Assembly (NCBI RefSeq): GCF_023159225.1
Contig: NC_063181.1
Span: 12,173,606 to 12,237,605 of the forward strand
DNA from: Perognathus longimembris pacificus
Lineage: Eukaryota > Chordata > Mammalia > Rodentia > Heteromyidae
Reading direction: 5' to 3'
DNA: 64,000 nucleotides
Below are positions 31,953-43,259 of the stretch, one piece after another (the stretch's first letter is position 1; every line of letters starts with the position of its first letter). The notes under the pieces are model-generated. The model was given only the letters and a program-made list of their open reading frames with translations, did no database searches and was not told the origin of the DNA. The position numbers and the translations under genes are program-made.

Positions 31953-33340
31953 CTAGAGAAAACAGTTCAAGGCAATGGCTTTCTGAATTGGACTCCAATA
32001 GCTCAGGAAATAATAGATGGAACTGAGAAATGAGATTGCATCAAATTAAAAAGCACAACATCACAAAGGAAACAATCACCAGCATGAAGAGATAGCCTAC
32101 AGAATAAGAGAGAAATCTTGCCAACTATTCATCTGACATGAAATTGATATCCAAAATATAAAAGGAAATCAAGAAGGTTAAACACCAAAATAACAAAAAA
32201 ATTGAACTACAGTTGTACAAACAAACTGACATTTCTCAGGAGGAAATATATAAATGGCCAATAAATACATGAGAAGATAATTTGACATCCTCAAACATCA
32301 GGCAAGTCAAAATCAAGGAAATCAAAATTACATTGAGATTCCCTCTCACCCCATCACAATGTTTATCACCAAGAAAACAAACTGCAAATGATGGCAAGGA
32401 TATAAGGAAAAGATACTTTTATATACTTGTTAGTGGGATTATAAATTGATACAACTACTATAGAAATCCAAAGGCACTTCCTCAAAAAATTAACTATGGG
32501 GCTGGGGATATGGCCTAGTGGCAAGAGTGCTTGCCTCATATACATGAAGCCCTAGGTTCAATTCCCCAGCACCACATACATAGAAAACAGCCAGAAGTGG
32601 CGCTGTGGCTCAAGTGACAGAGTGCTAGCCTTGAGCAAAAAGAAGCCAGGGACAGTGCTCAGGCCCTGAGTTCAAGGCCCAGGACTGGAAAAAAAAAAAG
32701 AAAAAAATTAACTATGTTATCCACTCTGAACACACTTGCTGTGTATATAACCAAAGGAATCAGCATACAACAGAGACACCTGTTTGTATCTACTTATGGA
32801 AGCACTATTCAAAATAGCCGACTGACAGAATCCGCCAAGAAACACATCAATGGATAAAACAGTAAGGTATATGTGCACAACAGCCTATTACTCAGCCATA
32901 AAGGAAAACAAAATTACTTCACTTCCAGGAAAATGAATGGAACTGGAAATTATCATAGCAAGTGCAAAAGACAAATGTGAAGTGTTTTTCTGGCATGTGT
33001 AGAAGCTAAATTTTTAAAAAGTGAAGCTAGGAAAGTTACAGACTATGCGGGGAGGGCTTTGGGATGGGAAGGGATTCAAGAAAGAGTGACTAGGGGTGCA
33101 TACTGTTGAAGTATATTAATATATATGGAAATATCCTAGTGAGCTCATTATTCTATGATTAATACAAACTAATCAAAAATTTTAAATAGAATTTCCCCAC
33201 CTAAGTTGAGCCACAGACCAACTTTTCATTATTGATTTGAACATTATATAATGCACGCATGTGTCAAAACATCACATGGTACTACATAGATACCCACAAC
33301 TCTACATACCAGTTGAAAACAAAAACTGAAAATTAAAAAA
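31953..33340 (+). mobile_element. LINE-1, ORF2 C-terminal part and 3' UTR
   Basis: Plus-strand ORF2 end: 'agagaaaacagttcaaggca', 'gagattgcatcaaattaaaa', 'attccctctcaccccatcac', then the end of ORF2 and a 3' UTR with 'gtgtcaaaacatcacatggt' and an A-rich end. It is interrupted by an IDL-Geo at 32499-32689. Frames are broken; the element is dead. Confidence 0.9.
32499..32689 (+). mobile_element. IDL-Geo SINE inside L1, perfect target duplication
   Basis: Complete dimer. The duplication 'aaaaaattaactatg' precedes the element (to 32498) and follows the A-tail (to about 32716). It postdates the L1. Confidence 0.96.
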
Positions 33341-33705
33341 TTATAAAGAGAACAGTAAGCACAATATTAAACAAATTAGTTTTCATGAAAAAGTAAGTTG
33401 ATTTCCTCAATATTACTGGGATGCTTGGAGATACAATTTTTTTTTTGCTTTTTCATATGCTCTTGCCATCAGAATGTTAATTGATAATTTCTGTTGAAAT
33501 GGTGGATTTCATTATATCTTCGTTGCATAGCTGTAACTAAGATTTCACTTAGAATTCAAAATGAATAGTTGAAACTAATTACTCTCACTGTTGTACCTTT
33601 AGAAAATATATGTTAAGTATTTGAGCACAGGATTTACTGAAAGAATAATGACCAAAAAAAAAAAATTGATCCATTCACTTAAGCCTTTTTTTTTTTTTTA
33701 AGCTG

Positions 33706-33945
33706 TGCCAGTCCTGGGACTTGTACCCAGGGCCTGCGTGCTATCCCCATGCATTTTTGCTCAAGGCCTGGGTCTCTACCACTTGAGCCACTACTCCATT
33801 TCCACTTCTCTTTTCTTTTTTCTTTGCTAGTTAATTGTTGATAAGAGTGTCATGGACTTCACACCCAAGATGGCTTTGAACTGTGATCCTCTTACTTTAG
33901 CCTCCTAAGTAGCTAGGATTACAAGTCTGAGTCACCAATGCCCAG
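33706..33945 (-). mobile_element. 7SL-head + Geo-tail SINE
   Basis: Antisense Geo ('gccagtcctgggacttgtac', 'accacttgagccactactcc') and head ('ataagagtgtcatggacttc', 'cctcctaagtagctaggatt'). Confidence 0.92.
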
Positions 33946-34189
33946 TTTAAACCCTCTCTTTTCTCATTCTACATGAGTACTGTGTAACTTCTGTAAGGAA
34001 GAAGGGCCAGAGAGAAACCCAGATAGCCTCTTATGGAACAGTTGATTTTATAACCAATTTATACTTTTGATACTTTTAATAAGAAGGCTAATTTTTCTAG
34101 ATTTTTATTATATGGGGTTTTACATTTGAGACTTTGATTTCTTTAATATGTTCAAAATGGATGCTAAATTATAGAGTCAGCCAATCAAT

Positions 34190-35030
34190 AGTCATTTCAC
34201 AGTTGGAGGGAATGTAAATTAGTACAACTACTATGGAAGTCAGTGTGAGACTCATCAAGAAACTAAAAATAGATATACCCTATAATCCAGTACTACCACT
34301 CTAGGACATCTATTCAAAAGATTGCAAGTCAAAATGCAATAAAGGCATCTGCACACCCACATTCTTTGCTGCACTATTTACCACAGTCAAGTTATGTAAA
34401 CAGCCCTCATGCCTTACAAATAATATTATGCCATTTGGAGAGAAATGGGTGGACCTGAGGCAAAAAATTCATGTTGAATGAAGTAAGTCATGCTCAAAGA
34501 GATAAAAGATGCATGCATTTCCTCACATGTAGAAGTTAGACCTAAAATACAATCATATATAAAAGTATGTACAGAGCCATGTGCATAGAAACTGACTAAA
34601 GTGTGGTATCGGCAGAAGTAGGATTCCATATGTAACTTCTCCAAACAATTAACAGACGGTTTAATAAATGAACATCAGGAAGCTGAAATTGTGTCTTGTT
34701 TGAAGGGGACTGATGCTTAATAAAATATCAGGAAGCTGAAATAACTCTCTTCTCAGAGGATTGAGGTTTGGGGGCAGGGATGCAGATGAACAGAGAGAGA
34801 TGAATGGTTTGTGAATACAAACACAGTACCCAGTGTATATATGTGAGAAGATAACTAGGGAATTTGAAGACATTGGTGGGGTTAGAATAAATGGGGTGGG
34901 GGGGGAGGAATGAATAATGGAAGATGTGGCATTGATTAAGACACTGTGCACATAAACTGATAAGTTGAGCTGAAACTCCTTTATACAAAGGAGTTACACA
35001 AAACTCCTTTGTATTAAATAAAGTTAGTAA
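34190..35030 (+). mobile_element. LINE-1, ORF2 3' end and 3' region
   Basis: 'ttggagggaatgtaaattag', 'ctactatggaagtcagtgtg', 'tgctgcactatttaccacag' and 'ttgaatgaagtaagtcatgc' follow the ORF2 end. The region beyond 34640 is a less certain 3' UTR finishing at 'attaaataaagttagtaaaa'. Confidence 0.8.
34974..34995. repeat. Perfect 9-bp hairpin, 4-nt loop
   Basis: AACTCCTTT, loop ATAC, AAAGGAGTT. A further AACTCCTTTGTAT follows a few bases later, so two alternative foldbacks are possible. Confidence 0.8.
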
Positions 35031-35037
35031 AAATAGC

Positions 35038-35230
35038 CAAGGGCTGATGGCTCACACCTGTAGTCCAAGCTTGTCAGGAGGTTGAGATCTGAGGATCACA
35101 GTTCAAAGCCAGCCTGGGAAAGGAAATTTGGCAAGATTCATATCTCCACTTAACCACCAGGAAACTGGAAGTAGTGCTGTGGCTCAAAGTGGTTGAGCAC
35201 TAGCCCTGAGTATTAGCCCCACAACCAAAA
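35038..35230 (+). mobile_element. 7SL-head + Geo-tail SINE, tail truncated
   Basis: 'gggctgatggctcacacctg', 'aaagccagcctgggaaagga', 'gctgtggctcaaagtggttg'. The distal Geo region is shortened to 'gagtattagccccacaacc'. Confidence 0.92.
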
Positions 35231-36856
35231 GAAATTAGTTAATTAATTAAACATATAGCCATTTCATTTCCATTTAAGTATGATTCTGTGCCACCTGGAA
35301 TTTTATTTCCCCATGGCTGTTAGTAATATGTTCCATTTTTCCTGTCTCTGCTATGCATTACTAGAATTTATGTACTGTTTTTACTGCTTGATCTGAATAT
35401 AAACCTGCACTTTGAGATACACATTTAGGACTTGAATTATCCCTTTATAATCTGACCATGTTGCCTCCAATAAGCTGTCTCTTATCTTCCTGATATAAAA
35501 ACATATCATTTTAGCAAGCAATATAAGAAAAATATCTGATGGCATGAATTACAAAAACTGGCATCTATGACCCCTGAAGAAGCAGTCATTGAAGACAGTA
35601 TTAATATGACTCTATTGGACATCAAATCAGCAAGACATCAGGAAGTTTAATTTTGTATGATTTCTTTACAAGCTATTCATAGAGTGTGATAGACATACTA
35701 TCCAGATTTAATAAAAAAACATTTGAGGGACAAGGGAAAGAGAGAGAATGGGGGATTGTAAAAAGACAATAATGACTCTGGCAAAAGAAAGAAGGTAAAT
35801 AATTTGAGTCAACACCACCAAATGGCTGGATCAAATTCAGTGGCATTGTTCAAACGTGAACTTCTTCATAAAGTAGATATTTTCTACAACAACCAAGAGA
35901 AAAGTTTAAATGCTCCCATTATACCCAGGATCAGCATCCAAAAAACAAAAAAAGAATTCTCATTATAATGAGTCCACTTTTACACTGTGTTTTCCAGAAA
36001 AACTCTGAAGACTTTATGAATGATTATTTTTCTCAGTAGGTAATTTTGAGTACAGACTGTTCACAGGTATTCAATAAGAACGAGCTCTTCCTAAAAACAT
36101 ATCATTTATGATATAAGAAGATTTCTTCTGAAATAGAAGAAATCATATGGCACTCTTAAAAAAAAGTGTGTCCAAAGATGTGAATTAACAGAATTAGCCT
36201 AAGATCTAGTAAATATTCCTTTTCACTGTACAAGCAGCCACCTACAGACGTTTTTCTTCCTGAACTGATATTGCCCCTCTTTGCCAATGTCTTTTATAGC
36301 ACATTAGATATACTTACATAAGCAACTAGTAGATATTCACTGGCCTGCTTTCTTTTTTCCTCCTTTATTTTAGAAAAGATAAAGTGATTCAGAAGTCAGG
36401 ACAATACATTTCACTGACCTCAATTTACAGATCCAGATTGCTGTTAGTGGGCAGTGATGACCACACTACATTTAGAAACATTAACATGTAATTGTTTGGG
36501 ATAAAAGCCTATTAGCAAAAAAACATTGCTATCACATCCAACATGACATTAGTATGCTCTACCTTCTATAGAATAGCGAACATAGTACAGCACATACAAT
36601 TATGTTATGTTAATGTGTATGCACAATGTGTATGCAATGACCTAATGTCATTTTTAGTTACCATTCAGAATGTTTTTGAAATTTTAACGAATTGATATGT
36701 GCCATATAACATGATTTTTTGGTGTCTACAACATAGGAAGTACTTCAGAAATAGTATCATGCCAAGAATGTAATGTAAACCAAGTGGCCCCATAGTGAGC
36801 AACTGGGATTCCTTTTACTCTCATGGAAGCAGATCCTTCTCCCTAGAAAATGAGTT
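35231..36856. other. No recognised feature
   Basis: About 1.6 kb of AT-rich, apparently unique sequence without long open frames. Confidence 0.5.
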
Positions 36857-36868
36857 CCCACTTTTCTT

Positions 36869-37076
36869 TTCTTTTTTTTTTTTTTGGCCAGTCGTGGGCC
36901 TTGGACTCAGGGCCTGAGCACTGTCCCTGGCTTCTTCCCGCTCAAGGCTAGCACTCCGCCACTTGAGCCACAGCGCCGCTTCTGGCCGTTTTCTGTATAT
37001 GTGGTGCTGGGGAATCGAACCTAGGGCCTCGTGTATCCGAGGCAGGCACTCTTGCCACTAGGCTATATCCCCAGCC
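36869..37076 (-). mobile_element. IDL-Geo SINE with perfect target duplication
   Basis: Complete reverse-complement dimer with the linked variants 'gtgtatccgaggc' and 'cttcttcccgctcaagg' (young subfamily). The duplication 'cccacttttctt' lies at 36857-36868 and 37077-37088. Confidence 0.97.
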
Positions 37077-37310
37077 CCCACTTTTCTTACTTGATCAATC
37101 TTTCTTCTTATTTAACCAATAAGCCTTGACATAGATACAAAATTTAAATTGACAGGCTATGTTTCCTACTTTCAATTATTATATTCACTAGAAAAGACAA
37201 ATAAGTCACCATGCAAGAAAGGAGGGGCAGGTTAGAAATCAGAAGCTCGCTCCACGTGACTCTGTGAATAAGGAGAGACTGTGTTCTAGGGAGAGAGAGT
37301 GAGAAAGACC

Positions 37311-37422
37311 ATGGAAAATCAGAAAGGGGGTGACAAGGCAGCTGGCAAACACGGAGAAACAAAGGCAACAAGAGAAAAGAAGACAAGTCTGCAATTGCCA
37401 CCTAGCATGCCACAACCACAAG
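37311..37422 (+). other. Candidate first coding exon (speculative)
   Basis: An ATG at 37311 sits in a strong Kozak context (gaccATGG). It opens 37 codons rich in Lys, Glu, Gly and Thr, beginning MENQKGGDKAAGKHG, up to a consensus splice donor ('cacaag|gtaagc', GT at 37423). Upstream are a CACGTGAC E-box near 37253 and no TATA box. If used, the exon would end in phase 1. I recognise no protein family, and no matching acceptor exon was identified. Confidence 0.22.
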
Positions 37423-37964
37423 GTAAGCCAGGTGGCCTAGAGACAAAATCACAGCCCCAGCTGCAGTGTGTAGTAACCCAGTTCTTTGTGGAAGGCTTCA
37501 ACCAGATTGAGGAGTGAGTGCAACAGTCGTTCTGTAAGAACTAGGGAAGAAAGACATTTTGTCATCCCCATATCTCACAATGCTATAGCTAATGCCAGCC
37601 AGAGAAGACTACTGTTGGCCATACATGAATAAAATAAACACATAGGCAAATGTATAGCTATGGCTATATCTCCACATGGAATGGGTTATGTCTATGTGAA
37701 TATCAGTATAATCAGCAGAAATTTACTACATAAAAAAATATTAAAAGTAACTAAAAGTGAACATTAGCTACTTTGGAACTTGTGAACCCATTTTTTTAAC
37801 TTTAGGTTTGTTTTTGTTGTTGATGATGATGTTGTTTTATTTCACTTAGTCCTAATATCATTATGTATTGTTTCTGAAATAATTATAAAATAGATATTAA
37901 TGTAAAACTCCTCATAAAATATGCTTATCTGATGACAGAATACAAAGTCTCTAAATACAGATTG

Positions 37965-37990
37965 AAGGATGGTAGCTTTATACCATCCTT
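37965..37990. repeat. Perfect 10-bp hairpin, 6-nt loop
   Basis: AAGGATGGTA at 37965-37974, loop GCTTTA, TACCATCCTT at 37981-37990. The loop sequence recurs downstream as 'tagctttata'. Confidence 0.85.
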
Positions 37991-38462
37991 TATACCGTGT
38001 AGCTTTATATGGTTCAACTGAACCATGATAACAATAATGAAATTATAAATAATATTAATATAAATGTTGAATGTCTATTATACAACAAGCAATATGTCAG
38101 CCTCTAGATGGTATTTTCAGTGGCTTACATTCAAAATTCTAGTCCCCATCAGAGCACATTGTGGTTTGAGTATGGTCTCCCTAGTAGATCATGTTCCCAT
38201 TTGTGGAGTTACTGAGTGGTATTGGATCTCTACTTACCAAGAGCTGGGATAATAGGTGTGAGCCAACACAATCTGCCTTAAACTTCATTACCTTTTAAAT
38301 ACCATATTTCCAATACAGTCACATTGCAAGGTAATAGGGGTTACAAATTCAACATTTAAATTTGGGGGCAAGGATATAATTCAGCCTATTACCTGAAATA
38401 TTACCCCTATTGTAAGTCTCTCATTGAAGAGCATATATTTAACAAAATAAAAGTATGATTCA

Positions 38463-38663
38463 GGGCTGGGGATATAGGCTAGTGGCAAGAGTGCCTGCCT
38501 CGGATACACGAGGCCCTAGGTTCGATTCCCCAGCACCACATATACAGAAAACGGCCAGAAGCGGCGCTGTGGCTCAAGTGGCAGAGTGCTAGCCTTGAGC
38601 GGGAAGAAGCCAGGGACAGTGCTCAGGCCCTGAGTCCAAGGCCCACGACTGGCCAAAAAAAAA
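38463..38663 (+). mobile_element. IDL-Geo SINE, young subfamily, perfect duplication
   Basis: Complete dimer with 'cggatacacgaggccctagg' in the left half and 'gagcgggaagaagcc' in the right. The duplication 'aaaagtatgattca' lies at 38449-38462 and 38664-38677. Confidence 0.97.
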
Positions 38664-38754
38664 AAAAGTATGATTCAAATCCAGGTTCCTGAGAGAGCAA
38701 GAAAAACGTCATAACTATTGAATACCACAAACAAGCATTACTTTCCATTTTAAA

Positions 38755-38945
38755 TATAATTATTTTGGTTGACACATTGCAATTATATATATTTATAGAG
38801 TACAGAGTGACAGCTAAATGCATGTATACAATGATCAATTATTATATCACAATGATTGGCATATCACCTCATTCATACATAATTTCTTTGCATTGGATAC
38901 ATTCAAAATACTCTCTACTAGTTTCTGTGAGATAACTGGTTTAAA
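38755..38945 (-). mobile_element. Ancient L1M 3'-UTR fragment
   Basis: 'aattatatatatttatagag', 'gattggcatatcacctcatt' and 'attcaaaatactctctacta' match an antisense phrase common in old L1M 3' regions. Confidence 0.6.
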
Positions 38946-39129
38946 AAAAACCATATTATTTCAGTATATGTGCATGGGATAGTTTTCCATTTTTCATTGT
39001 CCTCAACTTGTTTAATCTGTCTTTCATAATAATCATTGTAACTTTCTTATACTCCTTGTTACATTTATTCCTAAGTATTATGTAACTATTGATGATAATA
39101 TTGCTCTCCTGGTTTCTTCATCTGAACAA

Positions 39130-39620
39130 GCAATCCATCCATAGTGGAGTATTGAAGTCTTCAACTATATTATATTAGAGTCCATCTTTTAGATCTAATA
39201 ATGCTTGCTTTATACACTTTGGTATGCCAGCACTTGGGTAATACATATGTTTACAGTTGTTATGACCTCTTGCTGAATGATCCCTTGATCATTACATAGT
39301 GATAGTGAATTTTATTGTCTCTGGACAGTTTTTGATTGTTGATCTGACATAAATACATCTACTTTTACTCCTTTATTTATTTCAGTTTTCGTGGTGTATT
39401 TTTACATTCCTTTACTTTCATCCTATGAGCATCTTTTATCCTTCTTTCTTGTGCTGGGTATTGCATTCAGAGCCTTAAGCATGCAAAATGTGCATTCTTA
39501 CACTAAATGACATCCCATTCATGTATATCCTTATTCATGAAATGAGTTCCTTAGATATAGTTTTTTTAGCCCATTAAGGTAGTTTGTGTTTTTATTAATG
39601 AAATTAACCCATATTTATCC
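39130..39620 (-). mobile_element. Ancient L1 ORF2 fragment, split by an ID SINE
   Basis: Antisense ORF2 text ('tttacagttgttatgacctc', 'tttattgtctctggacagtt', 'gatctgacataaatacatct') continues beyond the SINE at about 39525 ('gatatagtttttttagccca', 'tttttattaatgaaattaac'). The N-terminal half of ORF2 is represented. Confidence 0.7.
39446..39522 (-). mobile_element. ID-like SINE monomer inside L1
   Basis: The reverse complement has 'ggctctgaatgcaataccca' and an A-box remnant 'gtcatttagtgtaagaatgc'. Diverged, with no Geo half. Confidence 0.65.
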
Positions 39621-40089
39621 AAGATTCTTATTGATAAGATTTTATAAACAGAGCCAAGGGTCCTTAGGACCATAAAAAAATAAACTCTTTCTAAAAACTG
39701 AACCAATGAAGAATTATTAGCAAAACTAAGAAGTATCCGGAAGGAAAAATCATGTTTATACCACAGGCTACTTTTAAGAGTGAAAGGGAGAGCTATTATC
39801 CTTCCGGCTGGATTAAGACTATAGTGAGCAAATTGGGACTTAGAATCACTTGATCAGTATTTTCAGAAACTAGGAATTCACATTTTTAAACACAAAGATA
39901 TGCTGTGATATGTTAAATGGTACCATCATGCCCATAGGTCTGAAATGACTATTTCTTTTTTGAGATGTTTATACATTTATTCTAGATTTTAAAAAAATAT
40001 TTATTTACCTATGCTTATCTGGTCATACAGAAAAATAATTATCAAACTGTTAATAGTTACCAAACTCCAGGAAATGGAAAAACTAGGAT

Positions 40090-40385
40090 TTTTCTTTTTT
40101 GTTGTTTTCCTTTTTTTGTTGTTTTCCTTTTTTTGTTTTGTTTGTCTCTATGTCTTGGGGGGGGGGGTAAAAGAAGACACAGAAATGGGAGGGGGAGACA
40201 AAGGCTAACAACAAATGTACCAATGGTACTCACTGAACACCATGTCGAAAATGACCTATGCATTGTGGGTGGGATGGGAGGGCAAAACTGGGAGAAAGCA
40301 AAGGAAGGGGTGACATATCCAAAAGAAAATGTACTCTTTGCCTGACTTATACAACTATAACCCTTCTGTTTAATAAAGATTTTTA
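40090..40385 (+). mobile_element. L1 3'-UTR fragment
   Basis: A T-rich tandem ('gttgttttccttttttt' repeated at about 40097-40140) precedes an 11-G run near 40158-40168, then 'atgacctatgcattgtgggt' and 'aaaatgtactctttgcctga', ending 'taataaagatttttaataat'. It is related to the copy at 16.5 kb. Confidence 0.7.
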
Positions 40386-41100
40386 ATAATAAAAAAATTG
40401 TCTGTGGAAATAAGGGGAAGAATATTTTATCATAATTTGTTTAGCCTTTAAAGAAGTAAGCCAGGAAGGACAGACACATTGTCTGCTTAATTCTTTGCTT
40501 CACTTTAGTCTCTCATTTATTTTCTTAGTAAAAAGTGTATGTCTCATCCTTGTAATTGAACTATGTTTAAGCATTTAGATAAAACTTGTTCTTATGAAAT
40601 CAACATATTTGATCACTAAGAAAAGTATTTAGAATAAAACATTTCAGTTCGACTGTGTTAGTGTGGCTGAATATGTCTGTCTTTTCTGATTTTTTTTTAC
40701 TATCCCTTAGATAAGATACCTACAGCTCACTATCTATAGCTGGCTTTGAAAATTTTGAACTGATATAACTCAAAATAACTTTCAAAAATCTTTCAACTTG
40801 CTTTGATAAATGAAACAACCAAATCAGCATTATTTTCTGATGTTGATTTCAACTCTCCAGGGAGGAAAAAGCAATCAAAATGAATCTCTGTGTCTAACCA
40901 TAGTAAGAAACTCTTCTAGAATAAAAGTCTCTGGTCACCACAGAGTGGCTTCAGGCTAGGTCATTAAGTTGTGAAATTAACATGATGACAGAAGATTATT
41001 TTAGTTACATCCGCTTAGGTAAATAATCTATGTAGAGGTGGAAAAATTCCTCTACATGCTCTTAGGGTCTCAGCTGAACCCAAGAATACAATGGACACGA
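40386..41100. other. No recognised feature
   Basis: AT-rich, apparently unique sequence. Confidence 0.5.
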
Positions 41101-41102
41101 GA

Positions 41103-41232
41103 GGGGTTAGGGGTATCGCTCAGCTGGCAGAGCAGGAGACACTGAGTGAAAGTGGAAAGTACCAAGTTCAAGTTCTGATCTTAGACCTAAAAAACTAAAA
41201 AAAAAAAAAAAAAAAAAAGAAAGAAAGAAAAT
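41103..41232 (+). mobile_element. tRNA-like ~84-bp SINE (third family), copy 2
   Basis: 'ggggttaggggtatcgctca' (A box TATCGCTCAGC) and 'ccaagttcaagttctgatct' (B box region), ending 'cttagacct', then a long A run and (AAAG) units. The start 'ggttaggggt' and end 'agacc' match copies at 11555 and 54428. Confidence 0.72.
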
Positions 41233-41407
41233 GAAAATAGGATTACCATGAGAAACTAGCAAGAGATAAACAAGTTTTTCATAGACAGAAGCCCTCCTAA
41301 ATAAATGGAGACCCAAAGAAGCAATAAAAGGAAAAAAATACATACTAAACTAGACAAATAGTACACTGAAGATCTGACTGTTATGGGCAGAGGTTAAAAA
41401 TAAGAGT

Positions 41408-41470
41408 TGTCAGGCTGGGAATATGGCTTAGTGGTAGAGTGTTTGACTAGCCAAAAAACAAAACAACAAC
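41408..41470 (+). mobile_element. IDL (ID-like) left half, truncated
   Basis: 'caggctgggaatatggctta' and 'gtggtagagtgtttgactag' are the first half of an ID-like module, broken before the B box and followed by an A-rich tail. Confidence 0.7.
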
Positions 41471-41479
41471 AAAAAGAGT

Positions 41480-42985
41480 TATCCTGATAAGGTCTGCACA
41501 GTATGCATTCAGTCTCAAGTTATTCCTGGGGACAAGAATGTTGCTTTTCCTTCTAAGATAAAGCTGGTGTCTCTTACCATGGGAATTTTGTGATTTTCTT
41601 ACACTTCTAACAAACAGCGCAAGGGTCAAAGTAATCTCGCAACTGCTGTTTTTCAAGTGTCTTTAATTTACATAGTTAATAGGACAGGGTACTGTATGTT
41701 TAAGTCTTTCATATATATCCACCTACATGTTTCCTCATAAGGATTAACTAAGTCTCCAATTGCCATGAGAGATACAAAACACTTTACAACTGCAACACTT
41801 GCCTGCCAAGTAGAAATGTACTGTGGAGGTAGATGCCTAAGTGATTAGAAAAGGAAGCCACAGTTACATCAGCCCATTAGGTTTCTTGCTCCGGCTTCTG
41901 ATTTTCATTATCCGGCTCTTCTAATAATCATAGCTGCCCTGTCAATCAACTTTCCCTCAGGCAAGCAGTTAACACAGTGGGACACCAAGAGCTTCTCCCT
42001 GATCCTAGGACACAGTCAGCTACTAATGTTTAAAGATCTCAATTGGCATTGTTGGCACATCCTATTTTGATCCACTAAGCACCCCAGCTTGTGTTATGTT
42101 ATTACTCCTGTGACCAAGAAGATAGAATAAAATCATTAGTTAACTGGAAGGAAACTCAGCTCCCACAAGAGGAGGCTGCTGCCAAAACAGGGGGGAAAAC
42201 AACAGCTGTCTATTAAGAAAAACACCACTGGTCTCCAATTTCAACTTTCAACAAGTCACTGCTTGTTCAAATGCCCAGAAGACATTGTTTACAATTGCTA
42301 CTTCCACTATCCTTGAAGCTGATTCCTTTTATTCCTGGCCATAGGAAATTTCAATGCCCTATGTCTTTATTTCAGGAAAGCTGATCATACTCCTCTACCA
42401 ACATTTTAAATCACCTCTAGTAGCTGAATTAAAGGCAGAAAATGACACTCTTGGCTCTATACTCAATAAAAGACATCATTTCCCTTGATAGACCTATTTA
42501 TTGGTGTTGAAATAATCTTGAGAAACACAATAGAATCTCTAAGAATGTTTACATTCTTTGTAATAAGCCAAATCTGGGTCCAGCCCTTAATCTTAACATG
42601 ATTCTTCTACTGTGTTATGGCCATAAGAGTTGGAAATGGATTGCTAAGGGCAGGAAGACTACAAAGAGATGAGATTTTCATTGAAAAGTACAAGAAGTGG
42701 CGATGCCAGGTTTTACATATTATAAGACATGGAGAGAGGCACAAGGCTGAGATGAAGATGAGTCTTCTTCCATTTTAAAACAATGATTTTTTAATATTAC
42801 TCCCTATAATGATATAACGCTAGTAGAGATATAGTAAGAATGAAAACATTATGAAGAAAAGGTCCCATTCATTGGATATATTTTTCTGTTATATAAACTT
42901 TGCAAGGGAAGGCCACTGTGGTAATAGCAGAAAAGGGATTTTGTGTGTATAGCCAATCTCACTTTTAAAATATTCAGATTTCTAT
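41480..42985. other. No recognised feature
   Basis: About 1.5 kb of apparently unique sequence. The 69-codon minus frame 41447-41656 partly covers the SINE tail. Confidence 0.5.
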
Positions 42986-43000
42986 TATCACAAATCACAA

Positions 43001-43189
43001 GGCTGGGAATGTGGCTTAGGGGTAGAGTGCTTGAAAGCCCTGGGTTCCATTCTTCAGCACCACATAAACAGAAAAGGCCAGAAGTAGAGCTGTGGCTCAA
43101 GTGGTAGAGTGCTAGCTTTGAGCAAAATGAAGCCAGGGATAGTGCTCAGGCCCTGAGTTCAAGCCCCAGGACTGACAAAAAAATAAAAG
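43001..43189 (+). mobile_element. IDL-Geo SINE, older copy, perfect duplication
   Basis: The dimer has a shortened left half ('gtgcttgaaagccctgggtt'), and its Geo retains 'tgagttcaagccccaggact'. The duplication 'acaaatcacaa' lies at 42990-43000 and 43190-43200. Confidence 0.95.
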
Positions 43190-43259
43190 ACAAATCACAA
43201 TGTTTTTAAAAGAAGTATGGCTCATTAAATGCCTAGCAGGTTAAGAGATTAAAAAATTA

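Larger units (their letters stand above)
37089..38448. other. Mostly unique AT-rich sequence
   Basis: Apart from the candidate exon and hairpin reported separately, no repeat or gene is recognised. Confidence 0.45.
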
